Shown here piece after piece: positions 41,838 through 51,413 of a stretch of DNA of 53,262 nucleotides. The stretch spans positions 1 through 53,262 of the forward strand of contig JAOQAP010000268.1 of the NCBI GenBank assembly GCA_025963465.1, in the 5' to 3' direction. Below the pieces are notes generated by a model. That model was not told the origin of the DNA. It searched no databases and was given only the letters and a program-made list of their open reading frames with translations. The DNA comes from Flavipsychrobacter sp. GTDB lineage: Bacteria > Bacteroidota > Bacteroidia > Chitinophagales > Chitinophagaceae. Position numbers and translations under genes: made by a program. Every line of letters starts with the position of its first letter. Position 1 is the first letter of the stretch.

Positions 41838-42956
41838 ATGAGTATTAATAGAACATATGTCGGCGTTGCAATGCTGATCCTTGGTGCCGGAATGACTGTC
41901 ACCTCTTGTAAGAAAAAGAAAGATGTTGTGACTATCCCTGAATACACAGTACCGGCTACTTATAGCTTCGAAAATGTGGAATACACTGAAGCCTCTGGCA
42001 GGGTAAGCATGTGGGCAGGTCTCACAAGCTACCTGGGCAAATCGAGCAGTCGCAAGATAAGCCAGGATACAACTAACAACCTGTGGAACAATACCAACAG
42101 CTCGTTTACTGCAGAAATTAGTACTAATCTTCCTCATTCGACCAGTGCACTTAATGGATTTTCATTTAATATTTCAGGTAAAGTAAGCGATGCAGGCACA
42201 ATTAAGCAATACATCGACTCTATGGTTGCCATCAGCCAATTCTATACCGCAACTGCTTCACAGGGTGTTCCCGGCAAGATTGGAACCCGTATTGTTAACT
42301 ATTCGGGACTGGAATTTAACCAGCTGGTAGCTAAAGGACTTATGGGTGCATTACAAATGAACCAGGTGATCACTTACCTGGATAAAGCAGCAAAAGACGA
42401 CAATAGCACAGTTACTGCAGGTAGCGGTACTGCTATGCAACATGACTGGGACCTTGCATTTGGTTACGTTGGTCTTCCTACTGACTATGATAGCTCTAAG
42501 ACTTATGCATCCACAGAGGCTAACAGGCCGCTTGCAATTGGTGGCTATTTCAGGGAAAGGGGCCAATACATTAAGTCCGGTGGGATCGTTTTCGAAGCAT
42601 TCCGTAAAGGCCGTGCAGCAATAAATAATAAAGATTACACTAAACGTGATTCTGCAATTGCTACTATCAAGCTGAATATGGAGAAGATACTTGCAGCAGC
42701 AGCATATGCTTATATGGGCCTTTCACAGGGCAGTTCTGACCTGGCTACAAGGTTTCATGCCTTGTCTGAAGGAGCCGGTTTTGTGCTTGCATTGAAATTC
42801 CGTCCGTCAAACAGCCAATTAACAGCTGCTAACTACCTGACACTGCAGGAGATAGCTCAAACAAATTTCTATGTGTTAATAGCTGATGCTTCAAATACAA
42901 AAGTAAAACAGGCACAAACTATACTGTCAACAGCTTACGGACAATTGCAGCCCTGA
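41838..42956 (+). CDS. DUF4856 domain lipoprotein
   Basis: 372 residues. The signal peptide ends in a lipobox (MTVTSC, then KKKKD). The mature domain (YSFENVEYTEASGRVSMW, MQHDWDLAFGYVGLP, IKLNMEKILAAAAYAYMG, FHALSEGAGFVLALKF) fits DUF4856, an imelysin-like all-helical family common in Bacteroidota. DUF4856 genes are regularly found next to imelysin genes and are presumed to take part in iron or other metal handling at the outer membrane. A hairpin separates it from the imelysin gene. Confidence 0.85.
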   Translation: MSINRTYVGVAMLILGAGMTVTSCKKKKDVVTIPEYTVPATYSFENVEYTEASGRVSMWAGLTSYLGKSSSRKISQDTTNNLWNNTNSSFTAEISTNLPHSTSALNGFSFNISGKVSDAGTIKQYIDSMVAISQFYTATASQGVPGKIGTRIVNYSGLEFNQLVAKGLMGALQMNQVITYLDKAAKDDNSTVTAGSGTAMQHDWDLAFGYVGLPTDYDSSKTYASTEANRPLAIGGYFRERGQYIKSGGIVFEAFRKGRAAINNKDYTKRDSAIATIKLNMEKILAAAAYAYMGLSQGSSDLATRFHALSEGAGFVLALKFRPSNSQLTAANYLTLQEIAQTNFYVLIADASNTKVKQAQTILSTAYGQLQP

Positions 42957-42990
42957 TCTTAAATAAATAGACGTAATTTTGAAAAAAATT

Positions 42991-43027
42991 AAAGCAAGTG
43001 TCTAGATCAATTTTAGGCACTTGCTTT
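42991..43027 (+). terminator. Intra-operon hairpin
   Basis: A 14-bp stem (AAAGCAAGTGTCTA at 42991-43004 with TAGGCACTTGCTTT at 43014-43027, one G-U pair) lies between the DUF4856 and imelysin genes. There is no good T-run after it, so it may act as a partial terminator or as a 3' stabiliser that makes the first gene product more abundant. Confidence 0.6.
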
Positions 43028-43067
43028 CAATAATTTAGGCCGATACTCTATCAATAATAAATCAGTT

Positions 43068-44141
43068 ATGAATAAATATAAATTATTGACATTTTCGGTG
43101 CTGGCCGGTGTCTTTTTGTACGCCTGCAACAAGGACAAGGGGAATAGTACTCCTGCCTCAAATGACACCTTTAAGAAAAATATGCTTGTCAATTATGCAG
43201 ACACGCTTATTATGCCTGCATATGCAGATATGCAGTCTAAGCTGACCCTTCTTGAACAGTCGGCTGATAACTTTATTGCCGGTCCGTCATTGAGCACGCA
43301 ATCTGCATTAAGAGTGCAATTCAAAGATGCTTATATTTCTTTTGAAGGCATTTCTGCACTTTATTTCGGTCCCGGCTCTGCACTTCAACTCAACAATAAC
43401 CTCAACACATTCCCCACAAGCGCATCAAAAATTGAATCCGGTATACAAAGCGGCATTTATGATCTTACGCTCATCGGCGTGTCCGACAGTATCCAGGGAT
43501 TCCCTGCCTTAGATTATTTATTCTTTTCTTCCGATGCAGTTCAGAAGTTCACTGATGCTACTGCCACAAACAGGAAAAAATATGCTAAAGATATTATTAC
43601 CCGTATGAAGTTGCTTGTCACTAATACAGTTGCACAATGGAATAATGGCTATCGTGAAAGTTTCACTACCAATCTGCAAACCAATGTGGGCAGTTCTATT
43701 GGTAGTCTCATCAACCAGTTTTCTTTTGAAATGGACCTCCTTAAAGGTGCCCGCATCGGGTGGCCTCTAGGCAAACAATCAAACGGGATCATATTTGCCG
43801 ATAAATGTGAAGCATATTATTCCGGTATCACAAAAGATGTAGCTGTAGCTAATCTCACCAGTTTGAAAAAATATTATACAGGTGGAACAGGTAAGGGTAT
43901 TGACGACTATCTTGACCTGCTGGGTAAACAACAGCTCAATAGTGATGTACTTACCCAGTTCAATACTGCTCTTGCAGCGCTGCAGGCTATTCCTGACCCC
44001 ATGTCTGCAGCCTTTTCGGGTAGCACTGCCACTGTAGAAACCGCGTACCGCGAGGTACAGAAACTACTTACACTTATCAAAACTGATGTGGCATCAGCTA
44101 CTGCTGTACAGATAACCTATATGGACAATGACGGTGACTAA
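43068..44141 (+). CDS. Imelysin family lipoprotein (M75-like)
   Basis: 357 residues. Lipobox FLYAC followed by NKDKG. The helical imelysin fold is indicated by FKDAYISFEGISALYFGPGSAL, IQGFPALDYLFFSSD and SFEMDLLKGARIGWPLGK. Imelysin proteins (EfeO, ICMP and relatives) bind or process iron; the GxHxxE motif of the classic form is not clear here, so the metal site may differ. The next gene starts 14 bp before its stop. Confidence 0.85.
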   Translation: MNKYKLLTFSVLAGVFLYACNKDKGNSTPASNDTFKKNMLVNYADTLIMPAYADMQSKLTLLEQSADNFIAGPSLSTQSALRVQFKDAYISFEGISALYFGPGSALQLNNNLNTFPTSASKIESGIQSGIYDLTLIGVSDSIQGFPALDYLFFSSDAVQKFTDATATNRKKYAKDIITRMKLLVTNTVAQWNNGYRESFTTNLQTNVGSSIGSLINQFSFEMDLLKGARIGWPLGKQSNGIIFADKCEAYYSGITKDVAVANLTSLKKYYTGGTGKGIDDYLDLLGKQQLNSDVLTQFNTALAALQAIPDPMSAAFSGSTATVETAYREVQKLLTLIKTDVASATAVQITYMDNDGD

Positions 44142-45477
44142 GGAAACTGCCTGTCATAGACCGGTGCTTATTGCGCCGCTTATCACGTTCAGGATTGTTT
44201 TCGGTCTGCTGATGTTCATTAGCCTGCTTCGCTTTTGGTGGCGCGGATGGGTAGACACAGTATATATCAAGCCTCCTTTTCATTTTACCTACATGGGGTT
44301 TGAATGGGTACAGCCATTCGGTGCCACAGGCATGTATGTTCTTTTCGGCGTTATTATACTTAGTACATTGCTCATTACTGTCGGGCTATTTTATCGTCTT
44401 GCCGCTATTGTGTTCTTCCTTGGATTCACTTATGTGGAGCTTATTGATGTAACTACTTACCTCAATCATTATTATTTCATCAGCCTTGTTGCCTTTATTA
44501 TGATCTGGTTGCCCGCAGGTAGTGACTATTCCATTGATACATGGTTAAATCCAGGTAAAAGAAGAGAATTCGTGCCTGCATGGACGATCTGGATATTGCA
44601 GTTCCAGCTTGCCATAGTATATGTGTTTGCAGGGCTCGCCAAACTAAATACCGATTGGCTTATCCTCGCACAGCCTATGAAAACATGGTTGCCGGCGCGC
44701 AGCTACCTGCCGCTGGTAGGGCCATATATGTATCATGAGTGGGTTGCTTACCTGTTTTCCTGGTTTGGTGCGGTTTACGATTGTTTTATCGTCTTCTTTT
44801 TGCTGCAGAAGCGCACCCGGCCTTATGCATACCTGGCTGTACTCATATTTCATATTGCCACGGCTATTTTTTTCCCGGGCATTGGCCTGTTTCCATATGT
44901 AATGATCATAGCCACCACTATCTTTTTTTCAGGATCGTTTCATAAGCGGGTACTCGGCTTTATGCCTTTTTACAACCGCCAGGCACCTTATTTTCAAACA
45001 GGGGCATATGTATTCCGCCACAAAAAAATGATCACTATTGCCCTTTCCGTTTATATTTTTTTTCAACTGGTGGTACCGCTACGTTTTCTTCTATATCCCG
45101 GCCACTTGTTTTGGGGAGAGGAAGGATACCGGTTCTCATGGCGGGTAATGTTGATGGAAAAAGCAGGAACAGCTTATTTCACAGTAAAAGATAGCACCCA
45201 CACAAGGTTTACGCACATTAGCAATGCAGACTATCTGACAGAGCTCCAGGAAAAAATGATGAGCACACAACCTGATATGATTCTGAAATATGCTCACTAC
45301 CTTCGCACTCAGTTCGAACAAAAAGGATGGCAAAAGCCGGAAGTATATGCAGAGATATATGTAGCGCTCAACGGTAACCGATCACGTTTATTTATTGATT
45401 CCACAGTAAACCTGGCAGCACAACCTCTTAGCTGGCAACATTACAAATGGATACTTCCGTACAAACAGCAACAATGA
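44128..45477 (+). CDS. HTTM-domain membrane protein (vitamin K-dependent carboxylase-like)
   Basis: 449 residues. The N-terminal four-TM HTTM domain is shown by FRIVFGLLMFISLLRFWWRG, FHFTYMGFEWV, VELIDVTTYLNHYYFISL and the QLAIVYVFAGLAKLNTDWL motif, as in vitamin K-dependent gamma-carboxylase relatives. More helices (to residue about 330) and a soluble C-terminal domain follow. In Bacteroidota such proteins recur with DUF4856, imelysin and TonB receptor genes; the reaction is unknown. It overlaps both neighbours (14 bp and 4 bp). Confidence 0.85.
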   Translation: MTVTKETACHRPVLIAPLITFRIVFGLLMFISLLRFWWRGWVDTVYIKPPFHFTYMGFEWVQPFGATGMYVLFGVIILSTLLITVGLFYRLAAIVFFLGFTYVELIDVTTYLNHYYFISLVAFIMIWLPAGSDYSIDTWLNPGKRREFVPAWTIWILQFQLAIVYVFAGLAKLNTDWLILAQPMKTWLPARSYLPLVGPYMYHEWVAYLFSWFGAVYDCFIVFFLLQKRTRPYAYLAVLIFHIATAIFFPGIGLFPYVMIIATTIFFSGSFHKRVLGFMPFYNRQAPYFQTGAYVFRHKKMITIALSVYIFFQLVVPLRFLLYPGHLFWGEEGYRFSWRVMLMEKAGTAYFTVKDSTHTRFTHISNADYLTELQEKMMSTQPDMILKYAHYLRTQFEQKGWQKPEVYAEIYVALNGNRSRLFIDSTVNLAAQPLSWQHYKWILPYKQQQ

Positions 45478-47873
45478 GATTTTTAATACCATTTTTTGTA
45501 ACGATTCTTTTTCTAGGCATGAGCGCATCGGCCCAGCAATATGCTGTGGAGGGTTCTGTAAGGATAGGCAATGAGCCGGCAAGTGGCGCTACTGTTACCC
45601 TTGTGCCGGGAACTGTGCAAATGACCAACGAGAATGGTTTTTTCCGCTTCACTAAGCTCGCAAAGGGCAGCTATAAGCTTACCATCAGCTTTGCTGACTA
45701 CATCACATCTGAGTCCACTATCGAGGTTCCTTTACAGGCTGGCAGGCTGGATATAAAACTGAAACCAAAAGCCGTTGCCCTGAATGAAGTCATAGTGAAG
45801 AATGCAAGGTCAGAATCGGTATCGGGCAAATTGAGAGACGTAGAGGGTACTTCCATTTACGCAGGAAAGAAAACAGAGGTAATCAATCTGCGCAATCTCA
45901 ATGCCAACCTGGCCACTAATAATACAAGGCAGATCTATGCGCGTATTCCCGGGCTGAATATCTGGGAATATGATAACGGGGGACTACAACTCGGCATTGG
46001 TGGGCGTGGTCTTAGTCCCAACCGCTCTTCAAACTTCAATATCCGCCAGAACGGTTATGATATCAGTGCAGATGCACTTGGTTATCCGGAAAGCTATTAT
46101 ACCCCTTCATCTGAAGCGCTCGATCGTATCGAGATCATACGTGGCGCAGCCAGCCTGCAGTACGGCCCCCAGTTTGGCGGGTTGATCAATTTTATCATGA
46201 AAGACGGCCCTGCAGACAAACGATGTGAATTTACCACGCGGCAGACAGGCGGATCATTCGGATTCTTTAACTCGTTCAATAGCGTGGGTGGAACTATCGC
46301 AAAGAACAAATTGAATTACTACGCCTTCTATCAATTTAAACGTGGCGATAGCTGGCGGCCCAATAGCCACTACGACCAGCATAACGGATACGCACATCTT
46401 GCATACCAGGTAAATGATAAGATGAAGATCACAGGTGAATATACGCTGATGAGATACCTGGCGCAGCAGCCGGGAGGACTAACCGATGATTCATTTAAAG
46501 TAAACCCGTCGGGATCGACAAGGGCAAGGAACTGGTTTAAGGTAAACTGGAACCTGATCAGCCTGAACCTGGACTACAAATTCTCTGATTACAGCAAGTT
46601 GAATTGGCGCAGCTTTACCCTGCAGGGCGGCAGGGAGGCATTAGGTATATTGAACTATATCAACCGTCCTGATATTGGCGGCAATAGGGACCTTATGCAG
46701 GACCGCTACAGTAATTTTGGTTCAGAACTCCGATATATTCACCGCTATCATTTAATAAAGGACCAGTATAGCACTTTCCTTATAGGCACCCGTTGGTACC
46801 AGGGGCTTACCGATCGCAAACAAGGTGACGGCCCTGATGGGAACAAACCTGATTTTACATTTATCGGGCCAGAGCCAAATAAATCTAATTATCACTTCCC
46901 GGGTACTAACTTAGCTGCATTTGCAGAAAACATATTTCAGATCAACACACACTGGAGCATTACTCCCGGCATCCGTTTGGAGTATATCAATACAAAAGCC
47001 GACGGTTACTACTATAAGCAAAACGTATTTATAGCTAACGATAAAATATTCGAAACACTTAATAATCCACGTTCTTTTGCATTGCTGGGCATTGGTACTT
47101 CCTGGAAATTTAAAAACGGTGCTGAGCTGTACAGCAATATTTCTCAGAACTACCGTTCCATTAACTTTAATGACGTGCGTATTGTGAACACCAATGCCCG
47201 AGTAGATCCTGCCTTGCGCGATGAAACCGGATATAATATTGACCTGGGACTGCGGGGCTCTTACAAAGGATGGCTGTATGCGGACCTCAGCGCCTTCTAC
47301 CTGAAATATAATGACCGTATCGGATCGATCTTTACACGGGACAGCAACTTTATGACATACAGGCTCCGTACAAATGTTGCAGACAGCAGAAACGTAGGAC
47401 TTGAGGTATTGCTGGAAGGAGACATACTGAAAGCTATGACCCAGGGCAAGTCGAAGTACAAGCTGAATTTATACACCAATCTTTCTCTTATTGATGCACG
47501 CTATATCAATACAAAAAATACTGCCTTTGCTAATAAACTAGTAGAGAATGTACCACCTGTATTGTTCCGCACGGGTATCAGTTTTGGTAATCCCCGTTTC
47601 AATATAACATACCAGTTCTCCTACCAGGCAAAACAATATTCTGACGCCACTAATACCGAAATAACAGCTACCGCTGTAGACGGAGCAATATATGCATTCA
47701 GTGTTATGGACCTCAGTCTGAGCTATAACTGGAGAAAATTTACTTTTTACACGGGGGTCAACAATCTGTCAGATACCAAATATTTCACCCGTAGGGCCGA
47801 CGGCTACCCGGGCCCGGGCATCTTACCCGCTGACAAGCGGAATTTCTATGTCACAGTGCAGTTTAAGTTATAA
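45474..47873 (+). CDS. TonB-dependent receptor (FecA-like)
   Basis: 799 residues from the ATG at 45474, which overlaps the HTTM stop (ATGA); a longer frame to 45447 lacks a signal peptide at its start. Signal peptide (to about residue 22), a carboxypeptidase-regulatory-like beta domain (VEGSVRIGNEPASGATVTL), a plug domain (LRNLNANLATNNTRQIYARIPG, DRIEIIRGAASLQYGPQFGG), then a 22-strand barrel ending FYVTVQFKL. It imports a metal chelate or similar ligand using TonB energy. The operon partners point to iron. Confidence 0.92.
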   Translation: MRFLIPFFVTILFLGMSASAQQYAVEGSVRIGNEPASGATVTLVPGTVQMTNENGFFRFTKLAKGSYKLTISFADYITSESTIEVPLQAGRLDIKLKPKAVALNEVIVKNARSESVSGKLRDVEGTSIYAGKKTEVINLRNLNANLATNNTRQIYARIPGLNIWEYDNGGLQLGIGGRGLSPNRSSNFNIRQNGYDISADALGYPESYYTPSSEALDRIEIIRGAASLQYGPQFGGLINFIMKDGPADKRCEFTTRQTGGSFGFFNSFNSVGGTIAKNKLNYYAFYQFKRGDSWRPNSHYDQHNGYAHLAYQVNDKMKITGEYTLMRYLAQQPGGLTDDSFKVNPSGSTRARNWFKVNWNLISLNLDYKFSDYSKLNWRSFTLQGGREALGILNYINRPDIGGNRDLMQDRYSNFGSELRYIHRYHLIKDQYSTFLIGTRWYQGLTDRKQGDGPDGNKPDFTFIGPEPNKSNYHFPGTNLAAFAENIFQINTHWSITPGIRLEYINTKADGYYYKQNVFIANDKIFETLNNPRSFALLGIGTSWKFKNGAELYSNISQNYRSINFNDVRIVNTNARVDPALRDETGYNIDLGLRGSYKGWLYADLSAFYLKYNDRIGSIFTRDSNFMTYRLRTNVADSRNVGLEVLLEGDILKAMTQGKSKYKLNLYTNLSLIDARYINTKNTAFANKLVENVPPVLFRTGISFGNPRFNITYQFSYQAKQYSDATNTEITATAVDGAIYAFSVMDLSLSYNWRKFTFYTGVNNLSDTKYFTRRADGYPGPGILPADKRNFYVTVQFKL

Positions 47874-47942
47874 CGGACTTTAAATAACGCTACGAAAACA
47901 ATTGAACGTAACATTTTTTCTGCGCATGTTCCTTGCATAGAA

Positions 47943-47968
47943 GAAAGGAGTTGCACGTATACAACTCC
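47943..47968. terminator. Hairpin after the TonB receptor gene
   Basis: AAGGAGTTG (47943-47951) pairs with CAACTCCTT (47960-47968). It lies between convergent genes and lacks a long T-run on either side. The arms resemble those of the terminator at 28813-28844. Confidence 0.6.
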
Positions 47969-47993
47969 TTAACTGGCATATAATTAATATTCC

Positions 47994-48299
47994 TTAGTCC
48001 TCCTTAATAGTTGTGGTCGTGGTAGTCGTTCTTGACACTTCGGAATTTGACACCTTACCTTTACCGCTTCTTGCCGCAAAAATGATAATAAGGAGCAATA
48101 CGGCTACCCCTGCCACCCATACTATAGGATTGGTGTACCACATAGCGGCATCGGCAGGCGCTACCGTTGTTGAAGAATGACTGGATGTAGAACTCGTTTG
48201 TGAGGTTCCTTCTTCCTGCGCCAGGCTGTAAAAGCCTGATAACAAACAAACAAACAGGAATAACAATTTTGTTCCGGCGAATTGAATGGTGGTTTTCAT
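47994..48299 (-). CDS. Small single-span membrane protein (101 aa)
   Basis: Signal peptide (KLLFLFVCLLSGFYSLAQ), a Ser/Thr-rich extracytoplasmic segment, one transmembrane helix (PIVWVAGVAVLLLIIIFAARS) and a short tail with a Thr run. No family is recognised. It is alone on its strand between a convergent hairpin and the T9SS gene. Confidence 0.65.
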   Translation of the reverse strand: MKTTIQFAGTKLLFLFVCLLSGFYSLAQEEGTSQTSSTSSHSSTTVAPADAAMWYTNPIVWVAGVAVLLLIIIFAARSGKGKVSNSEVSRTTTTTTTIKED

Positions 48300-48394
48300 G
48301 ATAATTATTTTATGATTTCCACTATCAATGGTAAAATGATGCCACTGGACATTTTCTTGAACCTTGAACCTAATTACTAAAAATTTATGGAGGT

Positions 48395-49621
48395 CTACCG
48401 CTTCACTAACTTCCTGACGTCAGATCCGTTTATGCGAATAATATATGCTCCGGACGGCAGGTCATTTACGTTCATCTGCACTTTGTCCGAGTTGAATTCA
48501 TAGTTGTGGATAGTCCGGCCGAGCAGGTTACTGACAGAAACAGAAGAGATAAGATATGGGGCTGCAATATTTAATTGTGAACTGCACGGGTTTGGGTAAA
48601 TTTCAGGCGAAGCCGAAGTGTTGCTTATTTCAGTAACACCTGATGCATACAACTCATAATAGAAGTGCGCCTGTGTGCCGTATTCCCATATATTACTGGC
48701 GTTGGCGTTCATTTCGGACATATACACAGGAAGATTGCTGCTATTGCATGAAAAAGAGTCTTTATGGCTGTTTTTGAAGGTGCTGCTAGTTGCGTCCCAG
48801 TTCTGTTGAATAATGATCCGGGGCATGTCGGGAGCGAGATAACTGCTGTACGATATTTTATAGCCGGTATCCCACGTATTAGCTGAGGTATGGTAATTGT
48901 AACTGAGCTCGTAGCTGAGATTATTTGAAAGATCATAGACCATCGTATCTTTCGAAGACAACATAAATATTGATGTAGACAGATCCCACTTTTTTTCAAT
49001 GCTGAGGATTGGATCGTGCAGACTATTGTAGATATAATTATAATAAGTACTGTTACCCCAACTGCCTCCGAACCACCACAATAAGGCCTCGGTTGCGACC
49101 TCATTGGCGGCAGTAAAAGTTCTTACATATTTGTTGTATTTTTCCCAGGCGGTAGCATTCCAAATCTCAGTGGTCTCGGTCAGCGGGTTGTTCATAGCAT
49201 CGTATGTGTATGTGGTCCTCCGGGAATTAACAAAAACACCGGATATAAGGTCGAGATCTTGCTCAGTACATACAAGTATATTGTTATGGCTATCGAAAGT
49301 CTGAGTCAGCATCATCTGCTTAACGCCGGTCATCAGCGAGTATCCACTGCCATTGTCATATTTCATCTGGCCCAAAGGCGATCCTACCCTTCCTGCTGAG
49401 TAGGAGTATGTTGTTGAATCGAAAGCATCGTAAGACGAACCATTGTACGATGACTGCACCATCGCTATGCACCGGGATGCATTAAGAGCTGTGGTTTTGC
49501 CGGCATTATGGTGTGTTTGCATTGTGGGGAAGTGATTCTTTAATGTTTTGGGGTCTGGCTGTGCGAATAAATTAGCTGTAACGCAAATAACTAAAATAGA
49601 AAGTATTGATCGTTTTTTCAT
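48395..49621 (-). CDS. Secreted protein with T9SS type A sorting domain
   Basis: 408 residues. Signal peptide (MKKRSILSILVICVTANLFAQ), a repetitive central part with recurring (T/S)YxYD/YNSxxDP motifs (TYTYDAMNNPLTET, IYNSLHDPILSIEKKW, MVYDLSNNLSYELSYNY) resembling YD/RHS-like or WG repeats, and a C-terminal sorting domain (EIYPNPCSSQLNIA, LLGRTIHNYEF, LPSGAYIIRING). It should be exported to the cell surface by type IX secretion. Two FNR-type palindromes lie upstream. Confidence 0.82.
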   Translation of the reverse strand: MKKRSILSILVICVTANLFAQPDPKTLKNHFPTMQTHHNAGKTTALNASRCIAMVQSSYNGSSYDAFDSTTYSYSAGRVGSPLGQMKYDNGSGYSLMTGVKQMMLTQTFDSHNNILVCTEQDLDLISGVFVNSRRTTYTYDAMNNPLTETTEIWNATAWEKYNKYVRTFTAANEVATEALLWWFGGSWGNSTYYNYIYNSLHDPILSIEKKWDLSTSIFMLSSKDTMVYDLSNNLSYELSYNYHTSANTWDTGYKISYSSYLAPDMPRIIIQQNWDATSSTFKNSHKDSFSCNSSNLPVYMSEMNANASNIWEYGTQAHFYYELYASGVTEISNTSASPEIYPNPCSSQLNIAAPYLISSVSVSNLLGRTIHNYEFNSDKVQMNVNDLPSGAYIIRINGSDVRKLVKR

Positions 49622-49661
49622 TTTGCTCGGTTTTTGTTTTGGAATTCATTTTCCAACGATG

Positions 49662-49743
49662 TAAAGGTGTAGTGTAATAACCGCGGGTTATTTGACATTT
49701 ATCAAATAGTGTTGAAAGCCGGAATTATTTGACAATTATCAAA
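49662..49743 (-). promoter_or_regulatory. Two FNR-type palindromes in the promoter of the T9SS-sorted protein
   Basis: TTTGACATTTATCAAA (49691-49706) and TTTGACAATTATCAAA (49728-49743) are centred 37 bp apart. On the minus strand a -7-like CACCTTTA (49662-49669) is centred 33 bp from the nearer box. Both boxes match TTGAY-N4-ATCAA. The intergenic region 49622-50033 (412 bp) otherwise holds only the box of the next entry and no gene. Confidence 0.6.
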
Positions 49744-49953
49744 TTGTTGGCTGCGGCAGTGATCGGTCAAACAGTGCCTAAAAAAATCCGCACCGGTTTT
49801 CCTGGGGTCGTCAAACTATTGCGAGTCAGAGGGAGACTACATGCGTTGAAACTTGCAATAAGAACATCAACAGAAATATTCGCACGACAATATTGACATC
49901 GCAATAACCTCCACCTCATGTCTTATTTTATATTTTTTAAAACGGCTGGATAA

Positions 49954-49998
49954 TTTGATAAATATCAAATTATTAGCAATGGCCGGAATATACTTTTA
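49954..49998 (+). promoter_or_regulatory. FNR-type palindrome and -7-like element for the gene at 50034
   Basis: TTTGATAAATATCAAA (49954-49969) lies inside a dyad with 10-bp perfect arms (49950-49973). TACTTTTA (49991-49998) is centred 33 bp downstream, so the box would be near -41 relative to the expected transcription start, the class II activator position. Confidence 0.65.
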
Positions 49999-50006
49999 CA
50001 AATTAT

Positions 50007-50021
50007 CAACCACTTTTAAAA
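50007..50021 (+). repeat. 15-bp leader repeat CAACCACTTTTAAAA
   Basis: The identical 15 bases recur at 52554-52568, in each case 2 to 12 bases before the start of a small membrane-protein reading frame (50034 and the broken gene at 52571). This suggests that the two leaders share origin or control. Confidence 0.55.
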
Positions 50022-50033
50022 CAAAACAACAAA

Positions 50034-50507
50034 ATGAAAAGTAGAATAACACTCTTCGCAATAATGCTGATTATGGTAGCATTCAGCAAATCGTTTGGCG
50101 CGTTTCCGGTGAAATATATTTCGGGCGTTAACACAGGTCAACCTGTGGACAATATTGCCGCTAACTACGAATCAGAAAAAGCAGCCTTATTTCCTTATAC
50201 ACAGAAATATAAATTTTCCAATCCTCAAAAATGTTTGGTCTCAAAAATAGGTAGGGGAACAATGATAGCTGGTGGAGGAGTTTTTGTTATAGGTTCTCTA
50301 ATTGGCTTCACCAAAACTGATGAGGATAGTGATTGGGGCCTTTCGACTAGAGCAACTTGGATTGGGTTGTCTTTTTTATTAGGGGCATTTATTGTTGTTA
50401 TCGGTTGTCTTCTGGCAATAGGTGGTGGTATCTATAACATGACCAACTCACGATATTCATTAGTTACCGATAAGAAAAATGAGACGGGAATAGCATACAA
50501 TTTTTAA
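50034..50507 (+). CDS. Small membrane protein with signal peptide (157 aa)
   Basis: Signal peptide (MKSRITLFAIMLIMVAFSKSFG), an extracytoplasmic segment of about 50 residues, then two hydrophobic helices (GTMIAGGGVFVIGSLIGF and WIGLSFLLGAFIVVIGCLLAIGGGIY) separated by an acidic loop (TDEDSDWGLS). No named family recognised. An FNR-type box sits 65-80 bp upstream. A weak hairpin at 50546-50568 follows. Confidence 0.7.
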   Translation: MKSRITLFAIMLIMVAFSKSFGAFPVKYISGVNTGQPVDNIAANYESEKAALFPYTQKYKFSNPQKCLVSKIGRGTMIAGGGVFVIGSLIGFTKTDEDSDWGLSTRATWIGLSFLLGAFIVVIGCLLAIGGGIYNMTNSRYSLVTDKKNETGIAYNF

Positions 50508-50634
50508 TGCGCTTTTACCGAACGAAAAATTGCAGATACCTGTTTACCGGCACATTGATTTGTGCGGTAGGCAGATTGTCTGTAGAGCAAAAAGAGACGC
50601 AGACATTTAGATGAGCCTCGCGGGTTCCATTCAT

Positions 50635-51207
50635 TTAGCTTCTTATTTTATTCCTTATCCTGCTCAATGTTTCCAGTGTTAAACCTAAGTAAGACGCTAT
50701 ATACTTTAAGGGTACTCTTTGCAGTAATGTAGGATAGCGTTCTCTGAAATACAGATACCGTTCCTCTGCAGTATGCTTGCGTAACAGATATAGCCGCTCT
50801 TCGCTTTTCACAAAATAATTTTCGGTTATCACACGTCCTATAAAATTCAACTCGGGGTAAGACTTATATAGTTCCTGCAATGTATCGTAATGAATACGAG
50901 CCAATACAGACGGCTCCAGCGTTTCAATATATTCATATGCCCGTTTCCTTTTATAGAAGCTATGAGGGGAGTGGAACAAATATTTTTCTTCTATGAACAG
51001 GGAACATATCTCCTCATCATCTTTTATGTAGTACATGCGCGCAAGGCCACTCAGGACTACATAAAGATAATTGCAGACATCCCCATCTTTCAAAAGTAGT
51101 TGACGTTTTGGAACATTGATTATTTCAAAACTGCTGCTGAGCTTTTCTGCTACTTCATCAGTAAGAGGATGAATGTTGCTTAGGTAGCTGAATAAAGTCT
51201 TAAGCAT
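50635..51207 (-). CDS. Crp/Fnr-family transcriptional regulator
   Basis: 190 residues. N-terminal cyclic-nucleotide-binding-like beta roll (LLLKDGDVCNYLYVVLSGLARMYY), a dimerisation helix, and a short C-terminal helix-turn-helix (LKYIASYLGLTLETLSRIRNKIR). The recognition helix carries Glu179, Ser182 and Arg183 in the same spacing as E. coli FNR (E, S, R), which reads TTGAT half-sites. Only Cys45 and Cys68 are present, so an FNR-type iron-sulfur cluster is unlikely. FNR-like boxes nearby are candidate targets. Confidence 0.88.
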   Translation of the reverse strand: MLKTLFSYLSNIHPLTDEVAEKLSSSFEIINVPKRQLLLKDGDVCNYLYVVLSGLARMYYIKDDEEICSLFIEEKYLFHSPHSFYKRKRAYEYIETLEPSVLARIHYDTLQELYKSYPELNFIGRVITENYFVKSEERLYLLRKHTAEERYLYFRERYPTLLQRVPLKYIASYLGLTLETLSRIRNKIRS

Positions 51208-51360
51208 AGAAATAATATATAATTTATATGTAAACGTTAATTTTTTATTTATTGATTTTTACAATATACAAATAATAATTCGGATATAGTTATTGTAGTA
51301 ATGTGGTATTGATGTTCCGTACATATTGGGGTTTCAGATCGGGTAAATTTGAAGGGAAAT

Positions 51361-51393
51361 AAAAAAAGCAGTTACAAATTAATGCAACTGCTT
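51361..51393 (-). terminator. Rho-independent terminator behind a tRNA remnant
   Basis: AAGCAGTT (51366-51373) pairs with AACTGCTT (51386-51393). On the minus strand it is followed by seven T. It lies 20 bases downstream of the tRNA 3' fragment at 51414-51458. Confidence 0.75.
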
Positions 51394-51413
51394 AATTATT
51401 ATTAGTTTGTAAG

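Noticed and set aside
51251-51265. Half of an FNR-type site (TTGAT) upstream of the Crp/Fnr gene, suggesting autoregulation
   Set aside because: Only one half-site matches; the second half does not, so autoregulation is not supported.
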